Shown: positions 1-13,000 of the stretch, in pieces
Position numbering within the stretch: position 1 is the first letter of the stretch
How the letters are laid out: each line of letters starts with the position of its first letter
DNA from: Gavia stellata
Lineage: Eukaryota; Chordata; Aves; Gaviiformes; Gaviidae
Assembly: GCF_030936135.1 (NCBI RefSeq)
Contig: NC_082598.1
Coordinates: forward strand, 30,126,687-30,190,686
DNA length: 64,000 bases
Direction: 5' to 3'
Translations under genes and position numbers: made by a program
The notes under the pieces: generated by a model
Databases searched by the model: none
The model's input: the letters and a program-made list of their open reading frames with translations, nothing else
Told to the model about the DNA's origin: nothing

Positions 1-3000
1 TCACAATCAGCATCATCTAAAGAAACCTGACTGTAGAAATACATTGACATTCACAAATCAATCACAGTTAGCCCTTAATCCTAAAGCTCTCTGTCAGCGT
101 TTTTACGGGATGACATGCCGCATCTGTCTGTGTCTGGTGTGTCTTTGCTGCCTTCATTCTCTGGTATTTCTGACTCTTTTCATGGACACCTGAAACTCTT
201 CAGAAGAAGAGCCATGAGTTTCTCTTGGGTGACCCATGCCTGCTTTGAGCTTTTTGGGGAATGCAGACACGTGCCTGGTTCTGGCAGTCCTATTGTTTCA
301 GCTGCCTCGTTTTGAAGTGGAGTTTCATGGCTCCTAGAAATTCTTGCAGTTATTATAATTATAGCAGTAGTCCCTCCTACAATGAGATCTCTTCCCCTAT
401 TTTCAAATCCCATCTACTCTTATATGAGCAGATTTGAATCAAGGGGCCTGGTGCTGAGGGTTACAAGCATTGCTTTGTATATTTTACAGTCAACAGTGCA
501 CAGTTGGGTGTTGAGGCAGTCGTTTTTTGGATATCCCCTCAACTGGTTTGTTTAATCACTGCAGTGTGCCCTAAATTCCACTGATACAAAATGGGACTGC
601 AAGGTTTGCCATCTGTTGCTCTGTCAGCATCTCGAAGAAGTCAGAAACTAGAAAGAGAAAACTATTAGGAAAATGTACTTTTCCTGCATTAAAACGTATG
701 CATTTCACATTGCATGTTGCGATAAAAAGAAATGTTTTAAAAAATCTAAAGACTAAGTATTAACTATTGAAATTTCTCTTTCTTCCCTGCCTCTCAAACA
801 CATACTGCGTTCTACTTTGTTCTACCAAAAAGGCCACAGAGCTGGGGATCAGTGTGTTCTTCGGGATGCAAGACCGTTGTTTTAGGAAATAAAACACTGG
901 GGCAATTCACAAGGCATTTAAGCAAAGTGCTTTGGCTCCCACATGGCATTCCAGTGCAGGCAGTGAGCTGTGGGGAGCATACCAGGTAATTCATACCCAA
1001 AAGAATTCAAAAGGGAGGCAGAAAAAGCTATTTTTCTGAAGAGCAGAAGTTCTAATCCTGAAATAAAAGAAGGAAACTATGCAAACAGGATTTGCCTGTA
1101 AGAAAATCACATGCCTTGGGTGTGCCATGGGGTTTGTCCCATGGCCCATCTGTGTTACAAGGCAGTGTAATGCCCAGATTATGGCATGCATTCATAGGCC
1201 TTTTCAAATACTCAAATGTCCTCAATGCTGTAACAATGAGACAAATGCACAGACATACCTCTCACACTGTTCCGTGTGATTTAGGTGAAGCTAATCCTTT
1301 TACAGTCAAGATTGTAAATAGCTTCCAACCAAAAGCCTAATTTAGGTATCAACATTTCATTCCATGTTTATACAGAGCCTGGTGCAATGAGATCCTAATC
1401 CATGATTGGGCTTCTTTAGCAATACTGCAATATGATTAACAGATCCTTCCTTTTGTGCCGAGTGGTATGGGGCCAAAGGAAAATGGCAGAATACAAGAAA
1501 TAAAATGCCTATAGAGATAGAAGAGGAATCCAGAGTGTGTCTATGCTTTGCGTTGTGGTTATTAGATTTCTACTGATGTCAGTGGTTTTGAATTAAGCAG
1601 TTGGTGGTTGATACAAAAATGTACTCAGAGAGATGGAAACAATTATTTTAAAATCCTAGATGGTTATGCTGCAAGATGATTTCTCTTACAAGCCTCTGAG
1701 TTTATGCATTTCTGAATGCATGAAGGCAAGTTCTCCTTTCAGATCTGAACTTTACAAGCTTGACACTTGTGCTGATGAAGTCTTGACTTCACATCTGCAG
1801 GTAGTCCTACTGCACTGAGTGGATCCCCTTCTGGGATTGGAGATATATTGCATTGGACCATGTGAAAATATCGATATGTAGTAGATAGTGTTCCAGATGT
1901 ACTAGAACTCTCTTAATCTGTCCTCTCCACATCCAGTGTCCTCTCTGCTGAAAATTCAAAAGTATGTATTTATTTATTTGCTTTGCATCCTGGGTGTGCA
2001 CATGGCTGACATTATTATCTTTATAATTTTAAATTATGAATCACATTTCTCCTCTCCTGCCTTTCTCCTATCTCAACTCACTTTCACTCCAGGAACTTCC
2101 TGATTCCATGGAGATTAAGGTGAAGAAGAAAAAGTAGGTCAGCAGTTTATGACTCTCTTTTGTATAAGGAACTTCAAAATTTTCACCTATTTGTTTTCAT
2201 ATTAGTCCAAAGACTTTAGACCAAAGCTTTTCAGACCTTAAAGTTGAAATTTTATGCCCTGGGGAGCAAGCAGATGAGATGTCCGATCCTTGTCAGTATA
2301 AGCTGAAGAAAATTCCTTTCTGATCCCAAATCTAATACAACTGCACTCTGAGCAAATAAGTAAGACATACTGCAGGTTTTATCTGCCAGTGTTGCTTTAT
2401 CACATCCCTTGGAGTGAGGGGAGAAAGTCTGACACATGGAGCCATGTTCGTGTCATTTTCAGTCCATGCTGTACTGTGCCCAATGTGATGGGATCCTGGT
2501 CCACATCTGGGCCTCCTTAGCAAGTGGCTCAATCATCGTGCACCACAAAAATGCCTTCCTGAGCCCTGCAGGAGGCCAGCAGAGGCCCTGAACCTTGAGC
2601 TCTGATTTTGACCACTGTTTTAGTATAGCAATGGGAATGCCAGGAATTGGGTGAGTATGTCCAGGCTGGGCACAGGGAGGGGGCCTGTAACAGAGGCAGT
2701 GTGGCCACATGGAGGAGAGGCTATGGGTGAGTGCACTGGCCCTCTAGCCCTCACCTCTGTCCGCTGGGGCTTCTCCTGAGAGCAGATTAGCCTCCTCCTC
2801 TGGAGGTGTCTGATCTCACGTTGAACCTTGCTAGGGTGAGATCCCACCAGAGGTGCCCTTGGGAATCTGGGACAGGCAAAGGGCTGGCTGATCTCTTGAT
2901 TGCTGGGGCTGGAGGACACCAGAGTCCTTTGTACCAGCATCTGGGGACCTGGCTGAATGCCCTGGGGCATCTCAAAATACCACTTGCTACCTGTGTTTAG

Positions 3001-3167
3001 GGATCTGATTTGCGCAATTGGTAGTAAGTTCCCCTTACAGGCTGTTTCAAAGTATAGTCTCATGTATCTAAGCTCAACTCTCAGATCTTAAGTCTTTTCC
3101 AGCATGAGTAAACCTGTACTCTCTTTCTCCCCAGACTATCATAAATCTTCTATACGGTGTCTCATGT
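1..3167. other. Intergenic; no gene recognised
   Basis: AT-rich unique sequence. A perfect 8-bp inverted repeat lies at 1124-1145. A GC-richer patch at about 2560-2990 carries the longest open frame of the window (147 codons, minus strand, 3063-2620, ATG start). Its product is proline- and serine-rich with no recognisable domain, and a second frame is open on the plus strand across the same patch, as expected of GC-rich chance sequence. No exon series or RNA gene seen. Confidence 0.7.
1124..1145. repeat. 8-bp inverted repeat, 6-nt loop
   Basis: GCCATGGG, six bases, then CCCATGGC form a perfect hairpin-capable inverted repeat. The stem is short and nothing around it resembles a known RNA gene. 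Confidence 0.6.
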
Positions 3168-3507
3168 CTCTGTGAGAAGCTGGAGGGCAGCAGAGGGGGA
3201 GGTGCTGATCTCCTCTCGCTGGTAACCACCGACAGGACACAAGGAAATGGAATGAAGCTGCATCAAGGGAGGTTCAGATTGGACATTAGGAAAAGGTTCT
3301 TCACTGAAAGGGTGGTTGGTCTCTGGAACAGGCTCTCCAGGGAAGTGGTCACAGCACCAAGCCTGTAAGAGTTCAAGGAGTATCCGGACAATGGTCTTAA
3401 TCGTGTGGTTTAGTTTTAAGAAGTCCTGCGAGGAGCAGGGAGTTGGACTCAATGATCCTTACGGGTCCCTTCCAACTTGAGATATTCTATGACTTCTATG
3501 ATTCTAA
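3168..3507 (+). mobile_element. CR1 LINE, 5'-truncated 3' tail
   Basis: The segment matches the 3' end of a sauropsid CR1 non-LTR retrotransposon. The plus strand retains remnants of the reverse-transcriptase ORF C-terminus, translating to pieces like [20 protein letters not shown] with stops further on. It is followed by the characteristic tail GGAGTTGGACTCAATGATCC, GTCCCTTCCAACTTGAGATA and degenerate ATTCTATG-type octamers at 3483-3507. It is a dead, roughly 340-bp fragment with many substitutions and no promoter or 5' ORF. The left boundary is approximate and no clear target-site duplication is visible. Confidence 0.93.
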
Positions 3508-5925
3508 GTTCGAAACATTTTTGTGACCTTCTTGTGCTCCCTCTCGTAGTCCCACATCCTTCTCAATGTACAACCACAGGGGAGCAATGAATTTCTCTGT
3601 AACAGCTTTACCGAGGCTGTGCACAGGAGCAGGTTCCCTTCGCTACATCTCTTCGTTATTTCTCTTTGTATTTATCGAAGGGTTATGGCAGCCTTTAGTA
3701 GTAGTATTGACAGTTACTTTCAACAATACGTGAGTCATGGCTGATGTCACAAGCCTGAGTCTCCCAGCCTGTGGCTATCATCTGTGTCCCCAAGTCCTAG
3801 GTGCAGGTTGGATGGTGATCGTCTGACCTTGCAATTCAGATCTCTCTGCCTCCGCAGTCTGCTGTTCTACCATTTTTATTTTGATCTACAGTGAATGCCA
3901 CCAGCAAATATTTCATGTTTCTAAATGATTGATAAACTATTAGTGTTGGCTCAGGGACTGGTCCCTATGGGCCAGGCTGCAATGGCCTCAGTCAGTGACA
4001 GATACATCTCCATTAAGTCATGATGACATTCAGCACTGAGGCAGTTTTTAGTTACTTTAATATGTACTCTGTTATTTCTGCATAAAATACTTTTAAACAA
4101 AATATCACCTGCTCCTAAATCAAATGCCTTGCAGAAAACCAAATAGGCTATATCAATACACATGACCTTGTCAAATATGCCTGAGATTCCCCCTAAAAAA
4201 AGGTAATAATGCCTTGATTTTCTGGTATATGGGACAGCATGAATGCCTTTTCATCAAGCATATGATGTACAGCCTGAGGCACTCATAGTTAATGGTGTGT
4301 GAAGCTAATGCACTGCTCTTAAAACTTTGTTCTAACCCCGACTAAAGAGCAATATTAGTGCTTTGATGAATGACTGGAAGTAACTGGGTTTCTGAGTAGG
4401 CTGAAATTATCTTTGCATGCCATGATTTGCATTTTGGAAGGGCAATAGATGAAAACAGGCCACTGATTTACAAATTAATTTGGCTTTTAAATCAAAAAGG
4501 CTAAGCTGAAAACAAGACTGTGACATGTCAGGTCTGGCCAACTTTGCTCAGACATTGTCAATCATTTGTATTTAGGACTGGTTGGCATTTTTTCCCATTT
4601 TAAGTGATGATGACCCCATAGTCAGAGAATATATAGAGAATTATTCTTCATTGCACTTGGTTTCTTGTATCTGATTTCTTTTTTTATTGCTAGCTGTTCC
4701 CTAGCAAAGTGTCAGCTTGGAGGCAACTGGGCTAACATTGCGGTTCTTCAGGCATAAATGCCAATACACTTTAATAAAGTGTACAGCAGGCTTCAGTATA
4801 GATTAGTGAGCCAAATTCCACTTGTATAATGCTGTCTCCCGGAGACTCGCAGTCTGGACTATTACCCAATTGTCAATTAAAATTCCAGCGACGCAGTGGA
4901 CTCTTATTCTTAGGACTGTGGCTGTAATATATTATTGTGTGTCTTTTTGAAGGGGATATTTTAAATTAGAATAAGCTTTATCCTAAGTAGAGCTGAAGAT
5001 TTTAGCCCAGAAGATATAAAACAGGTGATGATATGTCTTTGTTTTTCTTATTCCTTTACAGTCCATTTTTATCCCAGAGAGAATTTGCATAGAGACAATG
5101 TAAGTGAACTAAAATGGAATCAAAGAAGAGTCAAATAGAAGGTAATCGAATTGGTGAAACCTCAAACCTATTTATTAACTCTTTGCATTTTAAGCAGTTC
5201 TCTAGCATGCTTTTCGTTTCTTTCTTATACCTATTTCTGTAGGGTGGCATTTAATCAGGCGCAGCGAAACGTTGGGGTAGGCTTGATCCCTTTTCTTTTG
5301 ATCTCAGAGCTGGAGAAGCTCAGCTAAAAGAGCTGTTGCTAAAAATTGATTCATGTCTCTCTCTTTTCAGAGTGACTTTTTACAACTTGTAGTTCATAGA
5401 GTATCCTCCTTTCTGCTCATATTTCAGAGTCATAAAAGCACCGACCTGCTGTAAGGGGGAGGCTGGGGGAGTGTTGGCTGCTGCTCCCTCAGAGGCAGGC
5501 TCTAGCTGTGGGGCACACTGGGCTGCCCAGGCCAGGGGATGAGGTTGCTGGGGAGCTGCTGGAGGAGATAACGGGCACAGCTGCCACGTGGTGCCCTCCA
5601 CAGAGGCGGGGAGGGCTTGTTCTGGGCACCTATGCAGCATCATCGTGGTTCTTGGTGTTGAGTAACACAGAAGAGCTCCAAATCCTATTTCATAGAGGCA
5701 AGCTAAGAGCAAGAAGTGGAAATAAAAACTTGGGGAGAAAATGGTTGAAATGCCTTAGCCTAACAAAGGACTTACTTAAACATGAGCACTGACCAGTATC
5801 AGTAGGACTGGACATGGCAGAAGCTTATCCCTTTGTGAAAAAATGTGAGCCCTGAAGAAAATAAAACACTTACCTTAAAAATTACACTTTCTGACAATAG
5901 CATGAATGTATGGTTTTGAAATTGA

Positions 5926-5941
5926 TTTTTTTTTTTTTTTT
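5926..5941 (+). repeat. T(16) homopolymer
   Basis: Uninterrupted run of 16 T. No retroposon body is recognisable on either side, so it is scored as simple repeat rather than a poly(A) tail. Confidence 0.9.
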
Positions 5942-8900
5942 GTGATGTAACATCTTTGTGCCTGATCTGTTGTGGTCCAAACAAGGATGGCTCTGCTGCC
6001 TAAGTGAGGCTTCACTGGTCAGTGAGACCCAGAGCCAGGCTCACAGATGGCAGTACAGGTTGAGGAACTGTATCACCTGGCAGACAAACAGCCTACCTGT
6101 CCCATGTGCAGGGTTACAACACTCTAACCATCAACAGACTGAGAAACTACTGCAGAATTACAGGAGACTGCTATAGGAGGAAGAAAACCAGCAAAATTTA
6201 GAGGCTGAAATAGAAGACTGAGGGGTTTTTGCCTACGTTTACCCAATGCTATTAAAATAAATTGGCAGGTTAACTCATTCTTTCAAAGACATTAGAATAG
6301 TTAACAAAGACTTCAGACTCTGCAGAAAGCATTTATCAACACCTTTCCTAAGTGATTGTTTGCCCATTCTTTTGCTGGATTTTGTTGCTGCATTCCTTGC
6401 AATCACTCAGTAGTTTCACAGTGAGAAGCCACCTTACTGCTGCATGTGAAGGCTAAGAGCATAACGCCTGTGCCTACAGACTGCACAGGGAATTTGGCCA
6501 CCTAAAGCTCCTATGAGGTCTCTGGAAAATCCCACCTTCATTAGGCCAGCTCTGCAGTTTCGTGCCCCATTAGCTTGGAGCGAGGATGACACTGCTTCCT
6601 CACCCATGAGGCTCTTCGGAGTCTGTTGCTCATGCCAGTGGTGCTGTCCTGGAGACATTTATGTCCCTAACTGGTAGTGAAATCACATGGGAGATAGAAA
6701 CCAGAGGGGAGATACTGAAGGCACTACACTGCTTCCCCAGCTGGAACGGAAGGGATTAACCAGAGCATATCTAACAGCGTGAGCAAGCTCACCGAGTTTC
6801 CCTTGGCAGGCTGGCTTGACCAGCTCTGGTCATGGCTAACGGAAGCAGTGTGTCAGATGACGAATGTGGCAAAACATAGCGTTGTTTGCGCTGGGCTGTG
6901 TGTTTCCTGGATGTGATTATGTGTCTGTGGGAAGCAGGTTCCTTCAGCCTTCCTGGCCAATTATGAGAGAACACAGACGGGATGCTGAATGTTATTTGTA
7001 CTGTGAGTTGCTGGTTCAAATATCATCCCAGATGGCTTGTAACTAAATACTGTTACCATTTGATTAGAGCTCTGTCTTTAATATCAATTAGCCAGTGAAA
7101 AAGGAACCTGTGGTTTTACCTTGATTCTTAGTAGACAGATACCCACATCATAACAAGTAAGCCCCACACAGCTCACCTCTTGTTGTGGGAAGCCCCAGAT
7201 GAGGTACCCAGGCTGGAATGGACAAGTGAGGCATTTGGGAAAGGAGCTAACCATAATCCTGAGGGAAGTCTTTTGATATCAGGATTATTGAGCGTTTCTG
7301 TACTCTTTGTGGTAGAAGACTTGACTTTCCATTTCTTTCTGCTTTCTTGTATGATCAATTCTCTTTAACTACTTGCTTCTAATTAAGAAAGGAAAGAAAA
7401 TACAATCGTAGTAAAGACTGATTCATCCTTCAGTAAAAGACAAATCCTCCACCAGTATAAATTGTCATTACTGTAATGGCTTAAGGGGAGCTTCAGTTGT
7501 CTGAAAGTCCTTGCCATCAATTTGAACAAGTTAAACCCATAAGCCTGTTGCAGTCCACAGTAATGATAAGCATGCAAAAAAACCTGACTTTGGCCTCTTG
7601 GCAATGATGCTTGATTAAATTATTTTAAGTCAAAGTTCAAGGACTGGAGGTCAGTCACATATGAGAACAAGTGCAATTCCTGTTCTCTGGGTGTTTTCTT
7701 ACAGATGTACCAGGGCCTCCTACTGAGAAAAAAATATCATACCTTAACTTGGGTGATGAGATAACGCTGTGAAGAATAAGTCCTGAAAAGACTTTCTCTG
7801 CTCGCCTTGCCCTGTATAATCCTCAGCTCCATAGCAGGAATGCTGTGATCAGAGATCTACTGCCTTGAACCAAATACTGTATAAATGGAGTTTAAAAGGA
7901 ACACAAGGAAAATAGGAGCCTTCACCCATAATGCTAATCCATCATGTTACCTTGTAAGTGGAGGGTGTTTCCTACATTCACCTTGGGTAAGAGACCACCT
8001 CCAAGACACTGAGCTGAAAAGCTGAACACTCTCCTGAGCTGAGAACATCAAAGACCACAGTGGAAGTTTCTGAGTATTTACTCATATGTTTCAGATTCAT
8101 GCTGCAGACTAGAAGCTGACAGAAGGGAAAAAACCCCACAGAACCCAGACCGCTTAGTAGCTAGTTGCAGCAAAACCCATCAAGGTTTATTTTTATCCTG
8201 TCCCAAATTTTTCATTAGTCAGAGTCCCTAAAATCATTTTATATGCTGGAGAGAAATATGGTTGTATAAACACGGGAAGAAATCTTTCCCTTCATAAGTA
8301 GAAAAATATGGCCTTTTATAAATGTTGACTTTTCTTTAGGTAGTCTATAATAAATCAGTGTTGATAACAAAAGTAACTGAAATCCAGTACAAAGAGCAAG
8401 TGGGTGGTCTGGAAATAAAAGAAAGGCAATATGGATTGACTTAATTTTTTTGTGGAGTCTCTGACAGACTGAGACTCTGTGAGACATTTTAGCTAAATGA
8501 CAGTTTGACTTTTTTACCTCTCTGATTATTCTGTATAGGATAGTAATAATGGTTGAGATATCTTTGAAAGCTTTGCTGCAGACAAAGATCTGAGACATCC
8601 CAATAAACTCAGTTTCCCAGTGTTTATCAGGAGAGCAAACATATTCATGGAACTGGGCCAATTATAATACAGGAAAAGTGTATAGGACTTTTTTGAAGAC
8701 ATACGGAAGGTTTTGCAGGTGGAGGAAGACTTGACTATTGGTTTCCATTTCGCATATTTAGTAGTTGATGCAAACTCACAAGAGCTACAACAATACTAAA
8801 AGAAAAAGTGAAGAATGAATCACACAAAATACGAATTAAAATTGGTTGCTTTAAAATGTTGTTCTTGGTTAAACAAAACTGTGGAGAAAGAAGGGAGGGA

Positions 8901-8961
8901 AAAATAGATCCTTATCTGTGGCTGGGTACTGCCAAAGGGTTGGTCTTGCCAGAGACGGTAA

Positions 8962-8981
8962 TGCTGCTGCTGCTGCTGCTG
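8962..8981 (+). repeat. TGC/CTG microsatellite, 6 units
   Basis: Six perfect TGC units plus TG. On the minus strand it encodes a Gln run within a chance frame (9053-8820). A short, presumably stable trinucleotide repeat. Confidence 0.9.
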
Positions 8982-10000
8982 GGTGAAGGACACCAGGGAG
9001 TTCCCCAGGGCCATCAGAAGTGACATGAACGGCTCCTGCCCGCAGCTGCTCACACCCCTTCCGATGGCCCTGGAGGATGCTGTTTATCAGAGACAAAAGC
9101 TGCAATGTTTTTTTTTCCCCAGAGAAGTGCTCAGGGAAATGCAGCTTATTGATAAGAGAAACACAAAGGTAACTCTCCATAGGAAAATGGGAATAACAAT
9201 GATTGCATGATCTATGTATTTTTGCTTAGATCTCATTGAGGAGCTGTCTGAACTCTTGACTGCTGAACTTTACAGGGTAGAGAGTAGTAAGGAATAAGAA
9301 GTGATGGTATCCAGTAACTGCCGATCCTAAAAAAAAGCACGTGCAAAAAAATTGTCTTGTAAACAATACTGCTGTTTGAGTATTAACTTTTAGACCATTT
9401 GATAAAATGTTTGATATATAATTCAATGAGAGCTGTGGAAAATCAAATGTCTCCTTCCATATTCATTATTTATGCTATTCATAACCCATTATAAGTGTTA
9501 TTCAAAGAAGATAAAGCAATTTGGTGAGTGATAGGTTTAGTATAGACATTCCTTTGGTGGAGCTGGATCCATAAAGATAAACTGAATCAAGCATTAGTCA
9601 GAGTTTGCTGGTGCTAATGAGTAGGGATGATCTATATATGAATAAACTCATGGACACCAGAGATTAGTCACATAAGGCAAATTCACAGGATCAGTCTTTT
9701 TGCAAGGAACCTTGAATTAGATGATATATATTCTTTTTGATCTACTGCATATTATGGACATGGACTGAGCCATACCAGATCTGAAGACTCCTGAGGGAAA
9801 TGTTTTACTATTTGAACACAGGCCTTCATGTAAATGTCACAGCTGACTATGACATCTTGTTTACAGCTGGGACCAAAATCTTAAGCTATTGGACTTCCCC
9901 AGAGGTGAAGAGAAGATTGAAATCCAGCTCAGATCATAAAGGTCAGGTTCATCTCTAAAAATAAACACCATGTATAACTTTCAAATGACAGCAGTTCACG

Positions 10001-13000
10001 AAATCACCAAGCAATCAACCAGGTAGTACGTCTAGTGTTTAAAAGCCATCATTTATTGACAAGTGTTAAAGGTACCTCAGTGCAAAGCTGGGGGTGTACC
10101 TGCAGAGGGGTACCTTACAACCCTGTGTGCTCTTAAGCATCTTTCCTCTACATTTGGACATCAAAAGACTAAACACATTCTGCAGACATAGGAATGGCTG
10201 GAGATTACTCCATCTCTGACAGGGTTTTCTCTGCTCCAACTGCTTACTAAAAGACTCACATTTCCATACATTTGCAAAGCATATGACCAGGGCACTCCCA
10301 GTGGTATAGCTGCCCTTGCTCAAAACTCCCACAGCTAGAAAATGCTTGCATGGAGGCATGAGGGCAAGCGCCTTCCTCCAGGTGAGTGGGGAGGGACTGC
10401 TGGTGTGGTAAGTGAGGAACCATGCCAGGTCCCTACAAGACGTGTGGGTACAGCACGTCTCATGGGCAGCTTTTGTTATCAAGGCAAGATGTGAGCTTGC
10501 CATTGCCTTCTGTGGCTCAGTCCTTCAGGCTGCTGCAGTGAATGTCCCTTGCACCACTCTTGTATTTTGCAAAGGTGAACCAAGTTTTCTATATTTACTG
10601 TGTTTTAACACTGCCATATAGTGAGAACAAGAGACTCATCTATTCAATTCAAAGTCATCAGGAGTTAGCTCAGAAGGAAAATGTTGTAGGGATTCTCCCA
10701 GCATCTTTAATATTGTCCATGGTATAACAGAATACTCAAGTAGCATCGTGGGCATCAAAATTGTGCTTACGTTCACTTAATTGTACAGGGACACTGGGAA
10801 CTGAACTAGTTGGACAAAAATGTAGACCTTAGAAAAAAGCAGGGCAGTTACATAAATCCCCAGAATTTCCGTAATAAAATCAAGCTAGAGTGTTAGGCAG
10901 ATACCATCAGCTCCCTTTTAAGGAAGCTTAACAGACCAGATTGGTTTTTTTAATCCCTTTACGTTTTATTTGAATGCTGAGTGAACATCTGAGCTCTACA
11001 ATATATGTAGGTTGTGTGAAAGATTAATGTGGAAAAAACCAGCCACATCTGGAAATAATTATTGCACACTTAATGCTGGATATAGATATTGTCATAATTC
11101 AACTTCAGCGACACAGGAAGCATGGGAGCTCGTTAGCTTTTCCCTTTTAGAGACACAGGTTCAAAACTTGCTTTCCAGGAGGAATGCAAATGGTTTTGTT
11201 GATTTCTGCTTATTTGCCATGTGCTTGAGGAGTCCCAGAAACCTGGTCAGTCTCTGCTTTTACAATCAGACCTCTGTGACTGTGGCCCCTGAGAACATCT
11301 TATTTTGGTATTTTTTGGGAGGTACATCTCATCTCCTTTCTAGCAGCTTTTCAGTTCAGCCTCGCAGCCCCTCCATCCATCACACCTGCGTGCTGGCACC
11401 TTGCTGGCTGCAAGGGGAGAGTGCACAGGGCTGACCAACTGTCTGCTCCCAGCTCAAAGCCACTGGAAGAGGCTTGTCTTAGGACTGGGGCAGTTTTCAC
11501 AGTGACTGGATGAGTGACCTGAGTGCTGTAATTCAGACTTCCCCAGCAAAGCCTGTGTCCACTGCCCTGCTGCCATTTGCCCCTGGGGAGCTGACGGGGG
11601 AACAGTGGGGGCACATGTGGAGAGTGTGTTGGTGGCTGATGCTGACCTTGGGGCTTGGGTGGCAGCATCCAGAGAGGAAACTTGCACAAAAGACTTAAAT
11701 AGGGTAGTGTGCAAACATCAGGGGAAAAAAGATTGGCTGCATTTTGGCCCAGACATGTTGACTTGGGACCACTCAATGGCAGGCTATTTTTGCATCAGAC
11801 TGGTGATGAAGTAAGAAGGCATGTAACTCTCCTAATATTTTAGGATAGTGAAAGGTAATGCTGGAAGCAGGTTTCAAAAATCGATAAGAAAAGCACTGTT
11901 GACATAGTTGGAGCAGCATATGGTCTCCTTGTTATCCAGTCATTCAAGTCTAAGTATACCATTATGCGCAAACAGCACAATAAATGTACGCTTTGTATCG
12001 ATTATGCAGTAGGTGGTTTAGAATAAGTTGGTTCGGAGGTTATGTTCTGTATTGCAGCTGCACTTGACATGACAAATATTCCTCTTGTTTTCAAATGCAG
12101 CACTGGCAAGGACATACTTTGAGCTCATTTACTTCCCTCAAGAAGGAAAATCAACTCTTGTGGAAATTTCTTGATCCTGCTGCAATCCATCAAAAACAAC
12201 AGTTATGCCCGTGGTCTTTCAGGAAGAGACATGAATGTTTTCTCCTCAAGGCATCTGAAACCTTCGTTCAAGTTTAAAAAGAGCAGAATGCTAGCTCATG
12301 AAATAAAATAAAACACCAGGAAAGTCACATGAAGGGGTTAAGTGGCAGGGTTGGAAGTAAGATGAGAGGCAATGTGTTGATTTCATGATAACAAAATGAT
12401 GGGTTTCACAGAAAGGATTAATTACTCTGAACGTCACGATCTTGGACGATAAAGACTTGACTTCAATCTCAGCTGCAAAATTAAGATATAACTTCATATT
12501 TTCCCCTCCCTCTACCCCCAGAGTTGTTGACTTCAGTCTGGATTTTGATTTATCCTGTAATAGGAATGGAATCTAGTGTTGAAATTTGGATCTTGACCCA
12601 AACACAGTGCTGAACTGGACCATATTGGAAAAGATGAGGTTGCAATATTCTGGCCTCATATTCTGTGGTCAGGTTTTCCATTACATGTAAAAAACGGGAA
12701 CAGATCCTTCTGTGTGCTGGTTGCTCATGCCCCACAGGGGAAGAAAGTGGTAATTTAATCATGTATGGGCAATCTCAAATGTCTGTGCCGCAAAATCCCC
12801 ACACTGGCCTTACAGCCCGTTGTAGTCCATTACATCAAATTTCAATGGGCCACACTTACAGAAAACTGCATGTACCGATAAATCAAGTCTTTCATTTGGG
12901 AATGCTCATTATGCATATCTTCTGTGCTTTCCTTTCCCCATTATGTTCTTTCAGTTTTTCAAAACTGGGGAAAGGAAATGTCCTGGACCAAAGAGAGCTT

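Larger units (their letters stand above)
3508..10000. other. Intergenic; no gene recognised
   Basis: Mostly AT-rich unique DNA. It holds a GC-rich patch at 5443-5650 open on both strands, a 16-T run (5926-5941) and a TGC microsatellite (8962-8981). A segment at about 4690-4980 with closely spaced homeodomain-like TAATT cores looks non-repetitive and could be a conserved noncoding element. Open frames, up to 140 codons on the minus strand at 8661-8239 (opening at TTG), show no family similarity. Confidence 0.7.

Noticed and set aside
2620..3063. 147-codon minus-strand open frame, the longest in the window
   Set aside because: It lies in a GC-rich patch with other frames open on both strands, and the proline-rich product matches no family I know.
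10066..10503. 145-codon minus-strand open frame
   Set aside because: It does begin with ATG, but the product is low in recognisable structure, Cys/Ser/Leu-rich as in chance translation, and no splice or promoter context supports it.
11012..11434. 140-codon plus-strand open frame
   Set aside because: It opens at TTG and spans into a GC-richer patch that is also open on the other strand; composition explains it.
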